The position numbers and the translations under genes were made by a program. Under the pieces are notes generated by a model. It was not told where the DNA came from and did not search any database. It saw only the letters and a program-made list of their open reading frames with translations. From Verrucomicrobiota bacterium (GTDB taxonomy: Bacteria > Verrucomicrobiota > Verrucomicrobiia > Chthoniobacterales > JAFAMB01): a DNA stretch of 13,373 nucleotides. This document shows positions 7,574 to 13,352 of this stretch, piece by piece; the stretch's first letter is position 1; each line of letters opens with the position of its first letter. The stretch covers positions 1 through 13,373 of the forward strand of contig JAFAVN010000114.1 in the NCBI GenBank assembly GCA_019242435.1. Reading direction: 5' to 3'.

Positions 7574-8376
7574 CGAGTAAAATCGAACCGTTCTACCGTC
7601 TCAAGGATGATGTCTGCCATCATTGCCTCCATCCCGATTGCCCCCGCATAATAGAGTTTGCGTCCTTTGAGCTGGTATGGGTTTCGCCGAAAGACCTCTT
7701 GGTGACTGGCTGCACCCTGAGCTTGGCTTTCTATACCTAACAATACCGGGATATCTTCGTAACTGTGCAGCCCGTCCGAGATGAAGAAAGGGACCACCAC
7801 CACGAAAGGCTGTGTCGTCAGCGTATCCCAAGCCGAGATGGGCGGCTCTTCTTCCATGAACGCGGCTACTACTTCCGGGTAAATCTTTCTTCCGCGGATG
7901 GCGCTAACTTGTCGTTTGGCGGCTACGGCCGAGTTTTCGTTCAGTCCAGTGCCATGCGCTACAATCATCAGGCTGGTTTTGTCGGCAGGCACACCTTCGG
8001 CAACTTCTTTGGCGCGGTATAACAGCAGGTCCGTCATTCGCGGATCGTTTCCGACCGGTTGGCAGTACTTAATAACTCGGCCGTTCCGACGAGTAACTGC
8101 CCCGGTCAGTTCGAGTTCACGGGGAATTACTCTGGCCGTGAAATAACCTTCACTGATGAAATTAGGGACAATATACACGTCGTCTGATTCGACCATCCTG
8201 AGAACTTCACGCAGACTCGGTTCCTCTTTCCAGAAAGCGCAGTGCACCTCCGAAAAAATCCGGCGCCTTCGAATCTCTTTCGCATGCGTAAACGTTGGAA
8301 GGCTCGAATCCGGATTGACGGTAGAACCATGGCCAACCAACACCAAAGCGCTCCCCGGTTTGCGCTGCGCTGACAT
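7570..8376 (-). CDS. cbiX: Two-domain CbiX-like sirohydrochlorin chelatase
   Basis: CbiX/SirB proteins insert Co2+ or Fe2+ into sirohydrochlorin for cobalamin or siroheme synthesis. The 268-residue sequence is an internal duplication: half 1 has LVLVGHGST (His16) and YIVPNFISEGYF (69-79), half 2 has LMIVAHGTG (His141) and VVVVPFFISDGLHSYEDIP (192-210, His204). The second conserved metal-ligand His is present only in half 2; half 1 has GYFTARVIP at that place, so only one complete site is expected. The start is the ATG at 8376, without a strong Shine-Dalgarno. It leads a four-gene coupled run with the Fe-S protein, deaminase and carboxypeptidase. No other cobalamin or siroheme gene and no cobalamin riboswitch were found nearby, so the exact metal or substrate is uncertain. 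Confidence 0.85.
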   Translation of the reverse strand: MSAQRKPGSALVLVGHGSTVNPDSSLPTFTHAKEIRRRRIFSEVHCAFWKEEPSLREVLRMVESDDVYIVPNFISEGYFTARVIPRELELTGAVTRRNGRVIKYCQPVGNDPRMTDLLLYRAKEVAEGVPADKTSLMIVAHGTGLNENSAVAAKRQVSAIRGRKIYPEVVAAFMEEEPPISAWDTLTTQPFVVVVPFFISDGLHSYEDIPVLLGIESQAQGAASHQEVFRRNPYQLKGRKLYYAGAIGMEAMMADIILETVERFDFTR

Positions 8377-8419
8377 GTAGCCAATATCGACTGAGGCATA
8401 CCCGCGTCAACGCCGGAAG

Positions 8420-8435
8420 GGCGAGGCAACTCGCC
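8420..8435. other. Small hairpin with GCAA loop
   Basis: GGCGAG-GCAA-CTCGCC forms a perfect 6-bp stem with a GNRA-type tetraloop. It lies 44 bp upstream of the chelatase start and overlaps the left end of the palindromic element at 8430-8561. There is no T-run, so it is not an obvious terminator. Confidence 0.4.
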
Positions 8436-8561
8436 TCAAGCCCGTTGATGACAAATGACAAATGACAGAGGACAAATATTAGCATCTGGCACTTGCGGCT
8501 CACAAGCCGAGTGGGGCTAATTTGTGATCTGTCGTGCGGCGTGCGGCGAGCTTCAGGCGAG
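8430..8561. repeat. Imperfect palindromic repeat element, MITE-like
   Basis: The ends CTCGCCTCAAGC (8430-8441) and GCTTCAGGCGAG (8550-8561) are inverted repeats with one mismatch. Inside them TGACAAA heptamers (8445-8477) face a degenerate reverse copy (8518-8536), and the centre is a hairpin CGGCT-CACA-AGCCG (8496-8509). The element fills the gap between the L,D-transpeptidase stop and the chelatase start. It holds no gene. Confidence 0.7.
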
Positions 8562-8566
8562 CACAC

Positions 8567-9394
8567 TCAGAACAGTCCTGTCGTTGCCGGCTCAGGGAGG
8601 CCCCAGGCTTGCCAAAGCCTCAAATATTCCGCTCTCGGCAGACATACATAGTGAGGTTGATCAGGGGCCCGTAACCAAGTGATCATCCGCACCAAATTCG
8701 GTTCCGCCATAGTTGTGCATCCTGCTGAGGGCCGGGTTGGTCCCCGCCGGATATGAAAAAAGATTGCACTACCAAACCCCGGTACCGGTGGATCGGCATT
8801 GTGCCGGACCTCAACCAACCAGCGATACGCAAAGTCACCCAGCCGCATTCTGGCTTTGTGATACCAAGGGGGTGGATTTTTTGGGTCTACCGTGACGTGT
8901 TGGTTATAAAAGGGACTATTGAGGTCGTCTACCCAGGCGTCCGCCGCGGTAACCGTCTGGAACGGATAGTTCGCACCCGCTGGCAAGGATTGGTCGTAGG
9001 TGTAGATCACACCGATCTTAAATACACCGGCCGGCGCACGGTCGTCTTTCTCTACTTTGACCGGACCTCCGTCTCCCCTATCGCCTAGTTCTCCTCGCCC
9101 CCAAGCCAAGCCGTGTTTCCCGAACAGCACATCCATAGGCGCCCCCACCTTGGTCCAGCCTTCAGCGGTTTTCTGCATCCGTTGCAGCTTACCGGTCATA
9201 CTGTTCCAGTCTGGTGCGATCCCGATCACCAGCTGTTTTACCGAGGGATCGAGCTGTCCGGCGCCGCAGAGCGGCTGCAAACCCGAGAATAGAAAAAAAG
9301 CCAGGAGAAACCCAGCGACTCGCCTGAGGCTGGTCGCATGACAAATGACCGGTGACAAATGACAAATAAAAAGAATGGACCAAGATCGCTTCAT
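8567..9394 (-). CDS. L,D-transpeptidase (YkuD-like)
   Basis: This family makes 3-3 cross-links in peptidoglycan or attaches proteins to it, in the periplasm. The catalytic signature is FFHIRRGPTRPSAGCTTM, with His and the nucleophile Cys twelve residues apart (His214 and Cys226 from this start). The start is doubtful. An ATG at 9418 gives 283 residues and one at 9394 gives 275; I prefer 9394 because it yields a basic KR start before the hydrophobic leader, though its AAGGA lies too close to be a good Shine-Dalgarno. Either way the first residues (LFICHLSPVICHA) are coded by TGACAAA-type repeats, followed by a true signal-like segment VAGFLLAFFLFSGLQPLCGAG. It stands alone, with a divergent neighbour, but shares a peptidoglycan role with the carboxypeptidase at 4813-5745. 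Confidence 0.85.
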   Translation of the reverse strand: MKRSWSILFICHLSPVICHATSLRRVAGFLLAFFLFSGLQPLCGAGQLDPSVKQLVIGIAPDWNSMTGKLQRMQKTAEGWTKVGAPMDVLFGKHGLAWGRGELGDRGDGGPVKVEKDDRAPAGVFKIGVIYTYDQSLPAGANYPFQTVTAADAWVDDLNSPFYNQHVTVDPKNPPPWYHKARMRLGDFAYRWLVEVRHNADPPVPGFGSAIFFHIRRGPTRPSAGCTTMAEPNLVRMITWLRAPDQPHYVCLPRAEYLRLWQAWGLPEPATTGLF

Positions 9395-9432
9395 TCCTTT
9401 GAGACCTATATTTGTCATCTGTCATTTGTCAT
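9338..9432. repeat. Hairpin of TGACAAA-type repeats at the transpeptidase start
   Basis: Heptamer repeats at 9345-9368 and reversed copies at 9409-9432 match as inverted repeats at 20 of 24 positions. The loop adds a further pairing of AAAAGAATG near 9368-9376 with CATTCCTTT at 9392-9400. Both candidate ATG codons of the L,D-transpeptidase (9394, 9418) lie inside. The same CTCGCCT motif as in the element at 8430 precedes it (near 9319). Confidence 0.75.
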
Positions 9433-9457
9433 CCTGGACCGCACGCCGGTCGCCAGG
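9433..9457. other. Bulged hairpin in the divergent intergenic region
   Basis: CCTG-GACCG (9433-9441) pairs with CGGTC-GC-CAGG (9447-9457), giving 9 bp with a two-base bulge and a five-base loop. It directly follows the heptamer hairpin. No T-run follows it. Confidence 0.4.
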
Positions 9458-9516
9458 AAATGGCGGAACAAAACAGCCCAGGGCGAATCGGTTATGCCAT
9501 TCATGGCGGCCGGTGT

Positions 9517-9540
9517 GCGATCCAGGATCGCGGATAGAAT
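9517..9540 (+). promoter_or_regulatory. Operator-like dyad next to a possible -10 box
   Basis: GCGATCC-A-GGATCGC (9517-9531) is a perfect 7-bp dyad with a one-base centre. TAGAAT (9535-9540), one mismatch from TATAAT, follows three bases later, 37 bp before the chosen start of the lipoprotein gene. No convincing -35 box is visible, which would suit a factor-dependent promoter. This is pattern reading only. Confidence 0.3.
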
Positions 9541-9576
9541 TTGCAACTGGCGGAGCGTTTCGCTAAACGGTGCAGG

Positions 9577-10128
9577 ATGCATCTGCGCCTTAGGATGTTA
9601 AGCCTAATCCTGTTGGTTTTCACTGGTTGTTCTTCGCAGAAAATTTATCGGTGGGTGCCGTTCGTCGGGCCGAAACCCGCACGGCCGGGGGCCGTGCCCA
9701 ACGCAATTACGAATGAAAGAGTCAGAGCCAATCCATTCGGCCCGGTTACCGGGGTATTGGCCTATGGCCTGGAGATGCGAGTTACCGTGACGCCCGATAC
9801 TATCAAGCTGCCGGATACGAGATCTTTTGAGGGGCGGATTGTCCTCATAAACCGGTCCAGGAAAGCGATTACCCTCTCCTTTAATGACAGTCGGCAATAT
9901 GATTTCATTCTGAGAGATGCGGGTGGGAAGAAACTTGTGCAATGGTCGGATGACCAGCCGGTCACCCAGAATCCCGGATATATCATTATCAATCCCAACG
10001 AGCGCTCCGAGTTCGGCGGCAATATCTCGACTCGTGATATGGCGCTCGGTCGCCGATATACCCTCGAGGCAAGCATTGTCGGTTACGACCAGCTAATGAC
10101 CACAGTCAATCTAACACCGACGAAATAG
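9577..10128 (+). CDS. Lipoprotein with BsuPI-like domain
   Basis: The 183-residue product begins with a basic stretch (HLRLR) and a hydrophobic core ending in VFTGC, a lipobox with Cys18, so it should be lipid-anchored in the envelope. The body (about 55-175) reads as an immunoglobulin-like beta domain similar to BsuPI: VLINRSRKAITLSFNDSRQYDFILRD, a GKKLVQWSDDQP turn, then NPNERSEFGGNIS. BsuPI was first described as an intracellular protease inhibitor of Bacillus, but lipoproteins of this fold need not inhibit proteases. The frame is open from a TTG at 9541; I chose the ATG at 9577 because it begins the signal peptide, while an ATG at 9595 is also possible. It may lead the plus-strand cluster, with a 62-bp gap to the next gene. 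Confidence 0.75.
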   Translation: MHLRLRMLSLILLVFTGCSSQKIYRWVPFVGPKPARPGAVPNAITNERVRANPFGPVTGVLAYGLEMRVTVTPDTIKLPDTRSFEGRIVLINRSRKAITLSFNDSRQYDFILRDAGGKKLVQWSDDQPVTQNPGYIIINPNERSEFGGNISTRDMALGRRYTLEASIVGYDQLMTTVNLTPTK

Positions 10129-10160
10129 ATTCAGCGGGGTTCCCCTGCGTTCCTACTTGC

Positions 10161-10180
10161 CATTTGTCATTCATCATTTT
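10161..10180. repeat. Short heptamer repeat arm (TTTGTCATTCATCA)
   Basis: A single arm of the TGACAAA-type repeat lies between the lipoprotein and the CxxC protein genes. A nearby GGGG-TT-CCCC dyad (10136-10145) might be a weak terminator, but no T-run follows it directly. Confidence 0.5.
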
Positions 10181-10190
10181 CTATTCTCTG

Positions 10191-10562
10191 GTGCGCCGCT
10201 TTGGAACGCTCTTCTGTGCGTTTTCTGTCTTTCAATTGATTGGGGGACCGCTAGTGGCATTGCAAGCGGTGGCATGGGTCCGAATGGCGATTGCCTATTC
10301 GCAAACTGAAGGGATCGGCGCGGGTATCAAGAAGACCTTTGATGGCGAACACCCCTGCCCGATTTGTAAGGCGATTGCCAAAAAGACCAGTACCCAGCAA
10401 AACGAAACCGCGAACCTCTCGCTAGCCAAAATCTACCTCCAATGTCCGAAGAGCCGTACCCGGCTTTTCCCACCGGCAGAGTATTGGCTGCAATCAGCGC
10501 CTGATATAGTTCGTGCTGGCACTGTGGTGAAACCTCTCCTGCAGCCGCCTCGGATAGGGTAG
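10191..10562 (+). CDS. Small membrane-anchored CxxC protein
   Basis: Not assigned to a named family. The 123-residue product has one hydrophobic N-terminal segment (about 5-30, signal or anchor), then a conserved-looking stretch AWVRMAIAYS and KTFDGEHPCPICKAI with Cys56 and Cys59. Small proteins with a DGEHPCxxCxAI motif are, as I recall, common as verrucomicrobial hypotheticals. The frame is open from TTG at 10164, but those first codons come from a heptamer repeat; GTG at 10191 (MRRFGT) gives a normal leader and is my choice. Its place 214 bp before the outer-membrane protein, CopC and CopD suggests a periplasmic metal or thiol role. The Pro/Arg-rich tail (about 95-123) shows no motif. Confidence 0.65.
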   Translation: MRRFGTLFCAFSVFQLIGGPLVALQAVAWVRMAIAYSQTEGIGAGIKKTFDGEHPCPICKAIAKKTSTQQNETANLSLAKIYLQCPKSRTRLFPPAEYWLQSAPDIVRAGTVVKPLLQPPRIG

Positions 10563-10744
10563 GCGAGGCCCGGCACGTCAGAGGGCGACGCGATCTTTGC
10601 CGGGCAATTCCAGGCCAGAAGTTACGGCTCAAATCCGGCTCGATTAAAACGAGTGGCAAAAAGGGCCTTTGGCTTCGCCGAGATTCTCGCCTCAGCAAGT
10701 GGGCTCCGGACCGCGAACAACGGACTACCACCGTGTTCCTAAAG

Positions 10745-10776
10745 TCACCAATCACTTCTCACCAATCACCCATCAT
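10745..10776. repeat. Heptamer-spaced TCACCAATCAC direct repeats before a start codon
   Basis: TCACCAATCAC occurs at 10745-10755 and 10759-10769, a 14-base period or two heptamers, and is followed by CCATCAT and then the ATG of the outer-membrane protein gene. The other part of the gap, 10563-10744, shows no gene and no strong signal. Confidence 0.6.
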
Positions 10777-11730
10777 ATGGACTTTCCTGTCACCCGGCCC
10801 AACATCTGGTTGCCGGCTCTCTTTGGCCTGCTCTGCTGGCCTCATTTAACATTTGCTCACGGTTTCGCCGGAGATCGGTTCTTTCCGGCTACGATTTCGA
10901 CAGACGATCCCTTCGCGGCCAGTGAATTGTCGTTACCCACTATTCTCTATATTCGCCAACCTGGTAGCCCTCCCATTAAATCGATAGATTTCTCAAGTGA
11001 TCTTTCGATTCTAGTTCTCCCGGGTGTGGCCCTAACGCTGAGCGACGGCTATCAATGGCAAAAGTCAGCCGGACAACCTGCGCAGACCGGCTTTGACAAC
11101 TTCAGTGCAAACCTTTTGTACGAATTCTTTGAGAACGATGCCCACGAAGCGATTATGTCTATCGGTTTAACCAGCGAATTTGGCGGTACCGGCAGTCGGG
11201 CGGTAGGCAGTAGCTCTTTCAGCACTTTAACTCCAATCTTCTATTTCGGAAAAGGTCTTGGCGATATTCCGGCAACCTTAAACCCGCTAAGACCATTGGC
11301 GGTGACGGGGGAGATCGGGCTTGCTATCCCTACCCGGAGCGCGAACCGAACGGTAACCTTCGACCCAACGACGGGCCGTTCCCAGGTTTCCAGTACGCCT
11401 AATCCTGATGTACTGGAGTGGGGGATTGCCGTCGAATACAGCCTCATTTATCTTCAGGAGCACGTCAAAGATATCGGGTTGAGAGCTCCGTTCAATCGAT
11501 TGATTCCGCTAGTCGAGTTCTCGATGTCTACCCCGGTCGACCGGCACGGTGGTACCACGACGGGAACTGTGAACCCGGGCGTCATCTGGTCCGGACAATA
11601 TTTCCAGGTTGGGGTCGAGGCTGTGCTGCCAGTCAACAAGCATACCGGATTCAACCCCGGGGTCGTCGGCCAACTCCATTTTTATCTGGATGATCTACTT
11701 CCCAAGTTATTCAGCAAACCTCTCCTCTAA
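10777..11730 (+). CDS. Putative outer-membrane protein of the copper cluster
   Basis: No named family recognised with certainty. The 317-residue product has a signal peptide (WLPALFGLLCWPHLTFA, 11-27) and is predicted to be cut after TFA, which leaves His28 as the first mature residue (HGFAGDRFFPATI). The rest alternates hydrophobic and polar residues with aromatic strand ends and short Gly/Asn turns, as in small outer-membrane beta-barrels (SANLLYEFF, LTPIFYFGKG, VEYSLIYLQ, FQVGVEAVLP). The last residue is Leu, not the usual Phe. I chose the ATG at 10777; the frame is open from 10669, but that extension is repeat-coded. Its TAA is one base before the copC start, so the two are coupled. A role in copper or metal passage is inferred from position. 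Confidence 0.7.
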   Translation: MDFPVTRPNIWLPALFGLLCWPHLTFAHGFAGDRFFPATISTDDPFAASELSLPTILYIRQPGSPPIKSIDFSSDLSILVLPGVALTLSDGYQWQKSAGQPAQTGFDNFSANLLYEFFENDAHEAIMSIGLTSEFGGTGSRAVGSSSFSTLTPIFYFGKGLGDIPATLNPLRPLAVTGEIGLAIPTRSANRTVTFDPTTGRSQVSSTPNPDVLEWGIAVEYSLIYLQEHVKDIGLRAPFNRLIPLVEFSMSTPVDRHGGTTTGTVNPGVIWSGQYFQVGVEAVLPVNKHTGFNPGVVGQLHFYLDDLLPKLFSKPLL

Positions 11731-11731
11731 A

Positions 11732-12103
11732 ATGAAAACGTTAGGAATTATAATCTCGGCATCGGCCTTTGTTCTTTTCAGCGCCGGCATCGCTTCGGCG
11801 CATGCTTTTCTTGATCACGCTCAGCCTGGTGTCGGTAGCACTGTCAAAGATGCGCCCTCGGAAGTTAACATCTGGTTTACGGAAAAGTTAGAGCCTGCCT
11901 TTAGCTCAATTCAATTGTTCGATCAGCAAGGGACCCTCATCGGGAAACGAAAAGCAACTGTCGATTCCACAAATCCGGTTTTGTTAAGGTTGCCGACTCC
12001 AAAGCTGGGACCAGGAACTTACAAAGTCGTCTGGAAAGTAATGTCCGTCGATACTCATGTTACTTCTGGGAGCTTCAATTTTACCGTCGCAGCGTCCCGG
12101 TAA
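11732..12103 (+). CDS. copC: CopC-type periplasmic copper-binding protein
   Basis: CopC carries Cu(II) in the periplasm and works with CopD in copper handling. The 123-residue product has a signal peptide ending ASA|H at 21-24, so His24 becomes the N-terminal residue of the mature protein. The Cu(II) ligands fit the family: His24, Asp107 and His109 in SVDTHVTSGSF. The Met-rich Cu(I) loop of Pseudomonas CopC is not seen, so this is probably the Cu(II)-only type. The body is one CopC domain (about 24-119). The frame is open from a TTG-like codon at 11609, but that overlaps the upstream gene, and the ATG at 11732, one base after its stop, gives the standard leader. CopD follows after 8 bp. Confidence 0.92.
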   Translation: MKTLGIIISASAFVLFSAGIASAHAFLDHAQPGVGSTVKDAPSEVNIWFTEKLEPAFSSIQLFDQQGTLIGKRKATVDSTNPVLLRLPTPKLGPGTYKVVWKVMSVDTHVTSGSFNFTVAASR

Positions 12104-12111
12104 GCCCAAAA

Positions 12112-13197
12112 ATGATGCCTGAAAGCTTTCTCGACTGGGTCGAAACGGCTACCCGATTTGTGATCTTCGGCGCAGCGATTTTGCTGATGGCCCTTTTTGT
12201 TTTTTACTTGTTAATCTGCCCGCTTGAGGACGGTCGCCGATTCCGCCTTCTTTTTCTTCCGAACAAATTGATCTTGGTGCTGCTGAGCGTTGGCTTGGTC
12301 GCCCAGATAGCCTGGACCATTGAGCTGCTCGTTTCGTTGAGCAGTGAAACCGGACTCACGGCAGAGGAATGCTGGGCGTTCCTGTTCGGAACTCGGTTTG
12401 GCAGATTAGGACTGCTGCGGTGTTGCCTGTTGGGCGCGTTGTTGGGCTATCGTGTCATTCATCTTCTACGGGGCGTCGGATCTCTTTCAAACGACCGGTC
12501 CGCCCGCATTCGCCGCAGCAGAAGCGATGCGGACGGGGGTGATGGAGTGCTGGAGGGTCGGCGTACTAGGCTTTGTTCGAGCCCAGAGAAAAGATCCCTC
12601 ATCGGCATCCTGGAGTCGCTGCCACTGCGACCGCTGGAACCTGGTCTCTGGCTGGAAGCGGGCCTGGTGCTTGCCCAACTGGCATCGCTTGCTTGGCTAG
12701 GCCATGCCGGAGCCGGGGTTGGTCCATGGGGTAATGTTCAGCTAGGCGCAGACCTTGTGCATCTGGTTGGCAGCGCTGTTTGGCCAGCCGGATTGTTTCC
12801 GTTGTTACTTTGCCTTAAACTTGCCATCCCCCAAGAAATTAAGGAAACCGCATTACGCCGATTTTCAGATTTATCCGTTGTGATGGTAGTGATTATCGGC
12901 GGTACCGGTGTGTTAAACGCCTGTTTTCGATTACAAGACCTGTCCCAGATCGTCACGACCAGTTATGGCAAGTACATTTTTCTGAAGACTGTCTGTTTCC
13001 TGTTGCTGATCTGTTTCGGAGCAGTAAATCGCTTGAAGTTGATTCCGCGTCTTAGAGGAACCGCCCAGGATATTTCACCTGCCCGGGAGAGCTGGCTGGC
13101 CCTTCGACGCAACGTATTAATCGAGCAGCTGCTTTTTGTAATCGTGTTAGTAGCGGTTGCCCGTCTGGGGCTTCTCCCACCGCCGCACGAAGCATGA
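12112..13197 (+). CDS. copD: CopD-type copper-resistance membrane protein
   Basis: CopD proteins are inner-membrane partners of CopC, usually linked to copper uptake. The 361-residue sequence has about eight membrane segments (near 15-36, 51-75, 98-118, 178-198, 215-236, 254-275, 286-307, 335-353). The CopD domain is in the second half: WLGHAG with His198, DLVHLVGSAVWPAG with His217, and the FGAVNRLKL stretch at 302-310. Between the third and fourth segments lies a charged loop (about 120-175, SARIRRSRSDADGGDG, EGRRTRLCSSPEKRS), part of it coded by repeat-like DNA. The start is ATG 12112 or 12115. It lies 8 bp after copC and ends the cluster. Function beyond copper handling is not visible. 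Confidence 0.9.
   Translation: MMPESFLDWVETATRFVIFGAAILLMALFVFYLLICPLEDGRRFRLLFLPNKLILVLLSVGLVAQIAWTIELLVSLSSETGLTAEECWAFLFGTRFGRLGLLRCCLLGALLGYRVIHLLRGVGSLSNDRSARIRRSRSDADGGDGVLEGRRTRLCSSPEKRSLIGILESLPLRPLEPGLWLEAGLVLAQLASLAWLGHAGAGVGPWGNVQLGADLVHLVGSAVWPAGLFPLLLCLKLAIPQEIKETALRRFSDLSVVMVVIIGGTGVLNACFRLQDLSQIVTTSYGKYIFLKTVCFLLLICFGAVNRLKLIPRLRGTAQDISPARESWLALRRNVLIEQLLFVIVLVAVARLGLLPPPHEA
12536..12560. repeat. Repeat-like GATGGAGTGCTGGAGGG inside copD
   Basis: This stretch codes for residues about 142-150 of CopD, in the loop between membrane segments 3 and 4. It looks like the short TGGAGTGC-type intergenic repeats seen in related genomes, but here it lies in frame. Only one copy is in the window, so the repeat call rests on memory. 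Confidence 0.3.
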
Positions 13198-13202
13198 GGG
13201 AT

Positions 13203-13352
13203 GGCGTATGGGCGTATGGGCGTATCGACGTAAGGACCTCTGGTATCGGCTACCGCTCGATAATAAGTCCGACACGTTTTACCGATCATATGGCTCAGGA
13301 AGACGCAACGCGCCTGTGGCGTCTCACCGACACGCCCGCACGCCCATACGCC
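13203..13352. repeat. GGGCGTAT octamer repeats with reversed copies
   Basis: GGCGTAT, GGGCGTAT and GGGCGTAT stand in tandem at 13203-13225, just after the copD stop. The reverse form ACGCCCATACGCC is at 13340-13352, preceded by CACGCCCG at 13331-13338. GGCGTATGGGCGT (13203-13215) and 13340-13352 are perfect 13-bp inverted repeats. The space between holds no convincing gene; an open frame from ATG 13290 to the window end is read mostly from the repeat itself. Confidence 0.7.

Noticed and set aside
8207..8566. Minus-strand frame of 119 codons over the chelatase start
   Set aside because: It overlaps the real CbiX-like gene in another frame, and its N-terminal half is repeat DNA (LCHLSFVI).
8377..8566. 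Cobalamin riboswitch before the CbiX-like gene
   Set aside because: No B12-box or long conserved fold was found; the space is filled by the palindromic repeat element.
10563..10744. Degenerate gene between the CxxC protein and the outer-membrane protein
   Set aside because: No frame with coding character or known motif; only short weak dyads such as CTCG-ATTAAAA-CGAG.
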